A DNA stretch of 15,697 nucleotides from Actinomycetota bacterium (GTDB lineage: Bacteria; Actinomycetota; Acidimicrobiia; Acidimicrobiales; JAMCPL01), in the NCBI GenBank assembly GCA_023379725.1, contig JAMCPC010000031.1, positions 1-15,697 of the forward strand. The letters are read 5' to 3'. Both the position numbers and the translations under genes were made by a program. The notes under the pieces were generated by a model. It saw only the letters and a program-made list of their open reading frames with translations. It had not been told where the DNA came from and searched no databases. Below, piece by piece: positions 14,566 to 15,697 of this stretch (its first letter is position 1; each line of letters starts with the position of its first letter).

Positions 14566-14600
14566 TGACATCCTCCCCATGGCTAAAATCAGAGATTTGC
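14566..14600 (-). mobile_element. Possible relic of an IS200/IS605-type element end
   Basis: On the minus strand TTTTAGCCATGGGGAGGATG followed by TCA resembles the hairpin-plus-GGGGAGGATGTCA end common in TnpB-bearing IS200/IS605 elements. The left arm expected to pair with CCATGGGG is absent or decayed, and no tnpA or tnpB fragment is seen. The match is from memory of the family and covers few bases. Confidence 0.25.
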
Positions 14601-14758
14601 AGTACAGGGTCAATCAATACCCTAACATATTTCAACCCCAAGTGCTCGCAGAGGACAAACACAAGCTTAGCCTCGATCCTCGGGGCTCGTTATTGCGATA
14701 ATCGCGTTGAGGTTTCAGCGGGGTGGGAAGCCGAACCGGAGCAGCCCATGTACATACA

Positions 14759-14790
14759 TTCTTATATCCACATATTCTTATATCCACACA
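14759..14790 (+). repeat. 16-bp tandem repeat upstream of the methyltransferase
   Basis: TTCTTATATCCACATA is followed directly by TTCTTATATCCACACA, two copies with one mismatch. They end 19 bases before the TATAAT box, where a transcription factor could bind. ATATCCACA also resembles a DnaA box with one mismatch, but two imperfect sites alone are not evidence of an origin. Confidence 0.6.
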
Positions 14791-14809
14791 TCCATAACCC
14801 CACATGCGC

Positions 14810-14815
14810 TATAAT
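14810..14815 (+). promoter_or_regulatory. TATAAT -10 box giving a probable leaderless mRNA
   Basis: A perfect TATAAT is followed after exactly six bases by the ATG at 14822. Transcription starting at the usual distance would begin on or next to this A, so the mRNA would have no leader. No good -35 hexamer is visible at the normal spacing. Confidence 0.6.
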
Positions 14816-14821
14816 CCATCC

Positions 14822-15688
14822 ATGACTTTTATAGACCCAGGCATCTGGTCCACTCTGGATACAGCATACCAAAACGAACTATCATCAGACCTTGACCTGG
14901 AGCATATCAGGCTGCTTACCCAGACAGTCGCTTCGGCCCCGGCAAGACGCGCCCTCTTACAGGCGTTGCGTCTGGGCGATCACAAGAAGGCTCTCGACCT
15001 TGGAAGTGGCTTCGGACCCGCAGTATTCGAGCTGGCAGCTATCGGTGTTCCCAGCATATACGGCATAGATACCGATTCTGCAGCAATTGCTGTAGCACAA
15101 CATGTGCACTCATCATTGGATGGCTGGATTCCCCCCAGCTGCACCCTGGAGTTCAAAGAGATGAATGCCACAGCGCTGAACTTTGAAGACGCTACATTTG
15201 ATCTGGTAACTTCATTTCTCCTCTACCAGCATGTCGACGACCCCTATGCCCTGACAGCAGAGGCATGGCGAGTACTTGAAAGGGGAGGAATATTCTGTGC
15301 AGTAGAAGTAGACAACGGCTTGTCGGTGATATATCCGGAACCATCCGAAGCCGTGACCAGGCTGGAGGCAGCTTACGACAGTATGGCACACCATAAGGGT
15401 GGTGACAGGCTCATTGGCAGGAAGCTCTCTACTATGATGGAGAACCAGGGCTTCAATATTGAGGCTGTCCTTGTCCTTCCCAATGCCGCTCACGGCCCCA
15501 GCCGCCCATCAGATCTGGGACGCCAGCTCGACCTGGAGAGGATTATGCTGGCTGGCGACAGTATAGTCGAGCAGGGTATTCTCACCAGAGAAGAGTTCGA
15601 TGAATATATAAATATCTACGCTGAAGAGGAGACCTCTACGAGATTCAGGCTGGAAACCCTGATCGCCGCTGTCGGCCACAAAGCCTGA
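14822..15688 (+). CDS. Class I SAM-dependent methyltransferase, substrate unknown
   Basis: The product is expected to transfer a methyl group from S-adenosylmethionine to an unidentified substrate. From ATG 14822 it has 288 residues. Motif I is ALDLGSGFGPAVFELA (about 57-72) and the ribose-binding acidic residue lies in YGIDTDSAAIAVAQ (about 80-93). Motif III-IV-like residues fall in NATALNFEDATFDLVTSF, followed by AWRVLERGGIF (about 149-158), all in the order of the UbiE/COQ5-like fold. The C-terminal 120 residues form a separate part I cannot assign. An earlier in-frame ATG at 14804 overlaps the promoter, and no ribosome binding site is present, so I chose 14822. It is divergent from the flagellar operon, so a flagellar role is not shown. 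Isoleucine codon use resembles that of fliG. Confidence 0.88.
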   Translation: MTFIDPGIWSTLDTAYQNELSSDLDLEHIRLLTQTVASAPARRALLQALRLGDHKKALDLGSGFGPAVFELAAIGVPSIYGIDTDSAAIAVAQHVHSSLDGWIPPSCTLEFKEMNATALNFEDATFDLVTSFLLYQHVDDPYALTAEAWRVLERGGIFCAVEVDNGLSVIYPEPSEAVTRLEAAYDSMAHHKGGDRLIGRKLSTMMENQGFNIEAVLVLPNAAHGPSRPSDLGRQLDLERIMLAGDSIVEQGILTREEFDEYINIYAEEETSTRFRLETLIAAVGHKA

Positions 15689-15697
15689 CCACATACA

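Larger units (their letters stand above)
14362..14821. other. Divergent intergenic region between flgB and the methyltransferase
   Basis: No gene is recognisable in these 460 bases. From left to right they hold the flgB leader with two short hairpins, a sigma-28-like promoter pointing left, a possible IS200/IS605 end relic, a GCGATAATCGC palindrome at 14695-14705, a 16-bp tandem repeat and the methyltransferase -10 box. No tRNA and no strong terminator were seen. Confidence 0.7.

Noticed and set aside
14759..14790. DnaA boxes or a replication origin
   Set aside because: Only two near-matches to the DnaA box occur, both inside a tandem repeat, with no AT-rich unwinding region or dnaA/dnaN neighbours.

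Overview
The window is almost entirely one large flagellar operon on the minus strand, read from right to left: flgB, flgC, fliE, fliF, fliG, fliH, fliI, fliJ, a soluble-type lytic transglycosylase, fliK, flgD, flgE, fliM, fliN and the start of fliO, which runs off the left edge. A divergent SAM-dependent methyltransferase gene occupies the right end on the plus strand. This is the rod / MS-ring / export-ATPase / hook order of Gram-positive and actinobacterial-type flagellar clusters. A short FlgD, a transglycosylase between fliJ and fliK, no P- or L-ring genes, and a leaderless-looking promoter on the divergent gene fit a monoderm bacterium. I lean towards a moderate-GC member of the Actinomycetota, but the lineage is inference. 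AUA is the main isoleucine codon in the gene I counted (fliG), which is unusual.

Layout. 1-1957: C-ring and export genes (fliO partial, fliN, fliM), preceded by a short intergenic piece holding a perfect 15-bp tandem repeat. 1958-4083: hook protein flgE and hook cap flgD, separated by about 240 bases that hold a 38-codon ORF coupled to flgD and a purine-rich tract. 4084-7124: hook-length regulator fliK, with long internal repeats, and the transglycosylase. 7121-11582: export ATPase complex fliJ, fliI, fliH and the switch gene fliG. fliH carries five perfect 72-bp tandem repeats near its 3' end. 11582-14361: fliF, fliE, flgC, flgB. 14362-14821: regulatory region with a sigma-28-like promoter for the operon, two small hairpins, a possible IS200/IS605 end relic, a 16-bp tandem repeat and a TATAAT box six bases before the methyltransferase ATG. 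14822-15688: methyltransferase.

How the genes work together. FliF forms the membrane ring. FliG, FliM and FliN form the switch/C-ring. FliH, FliI and FliJ feed substrates to the export gate, of which only FliO is in view. FlgB, FlgC and FliE build the rod on the ring, and the transglycosylase probably opens peptidoglycan for it. FlgD caps the hook while FlgE polymerises, and FliK measures hook length. Most junctions overlap by 1-4 bases, so translation is probably coupled. motA, motB, fliL and flbD, which often sit between flgE and fliM, are absent here.

The window is not a new kind of system. Its most notable points are in-frame repeat growth in several parts (FliH, FliK, FliI tail, FliO N-terminus), a FliM with no recognisable CheY-binding peptide, a duplicated fliE 3' end that forms a mini-ORF, and small coupled ORFs too short for normal gene calling.
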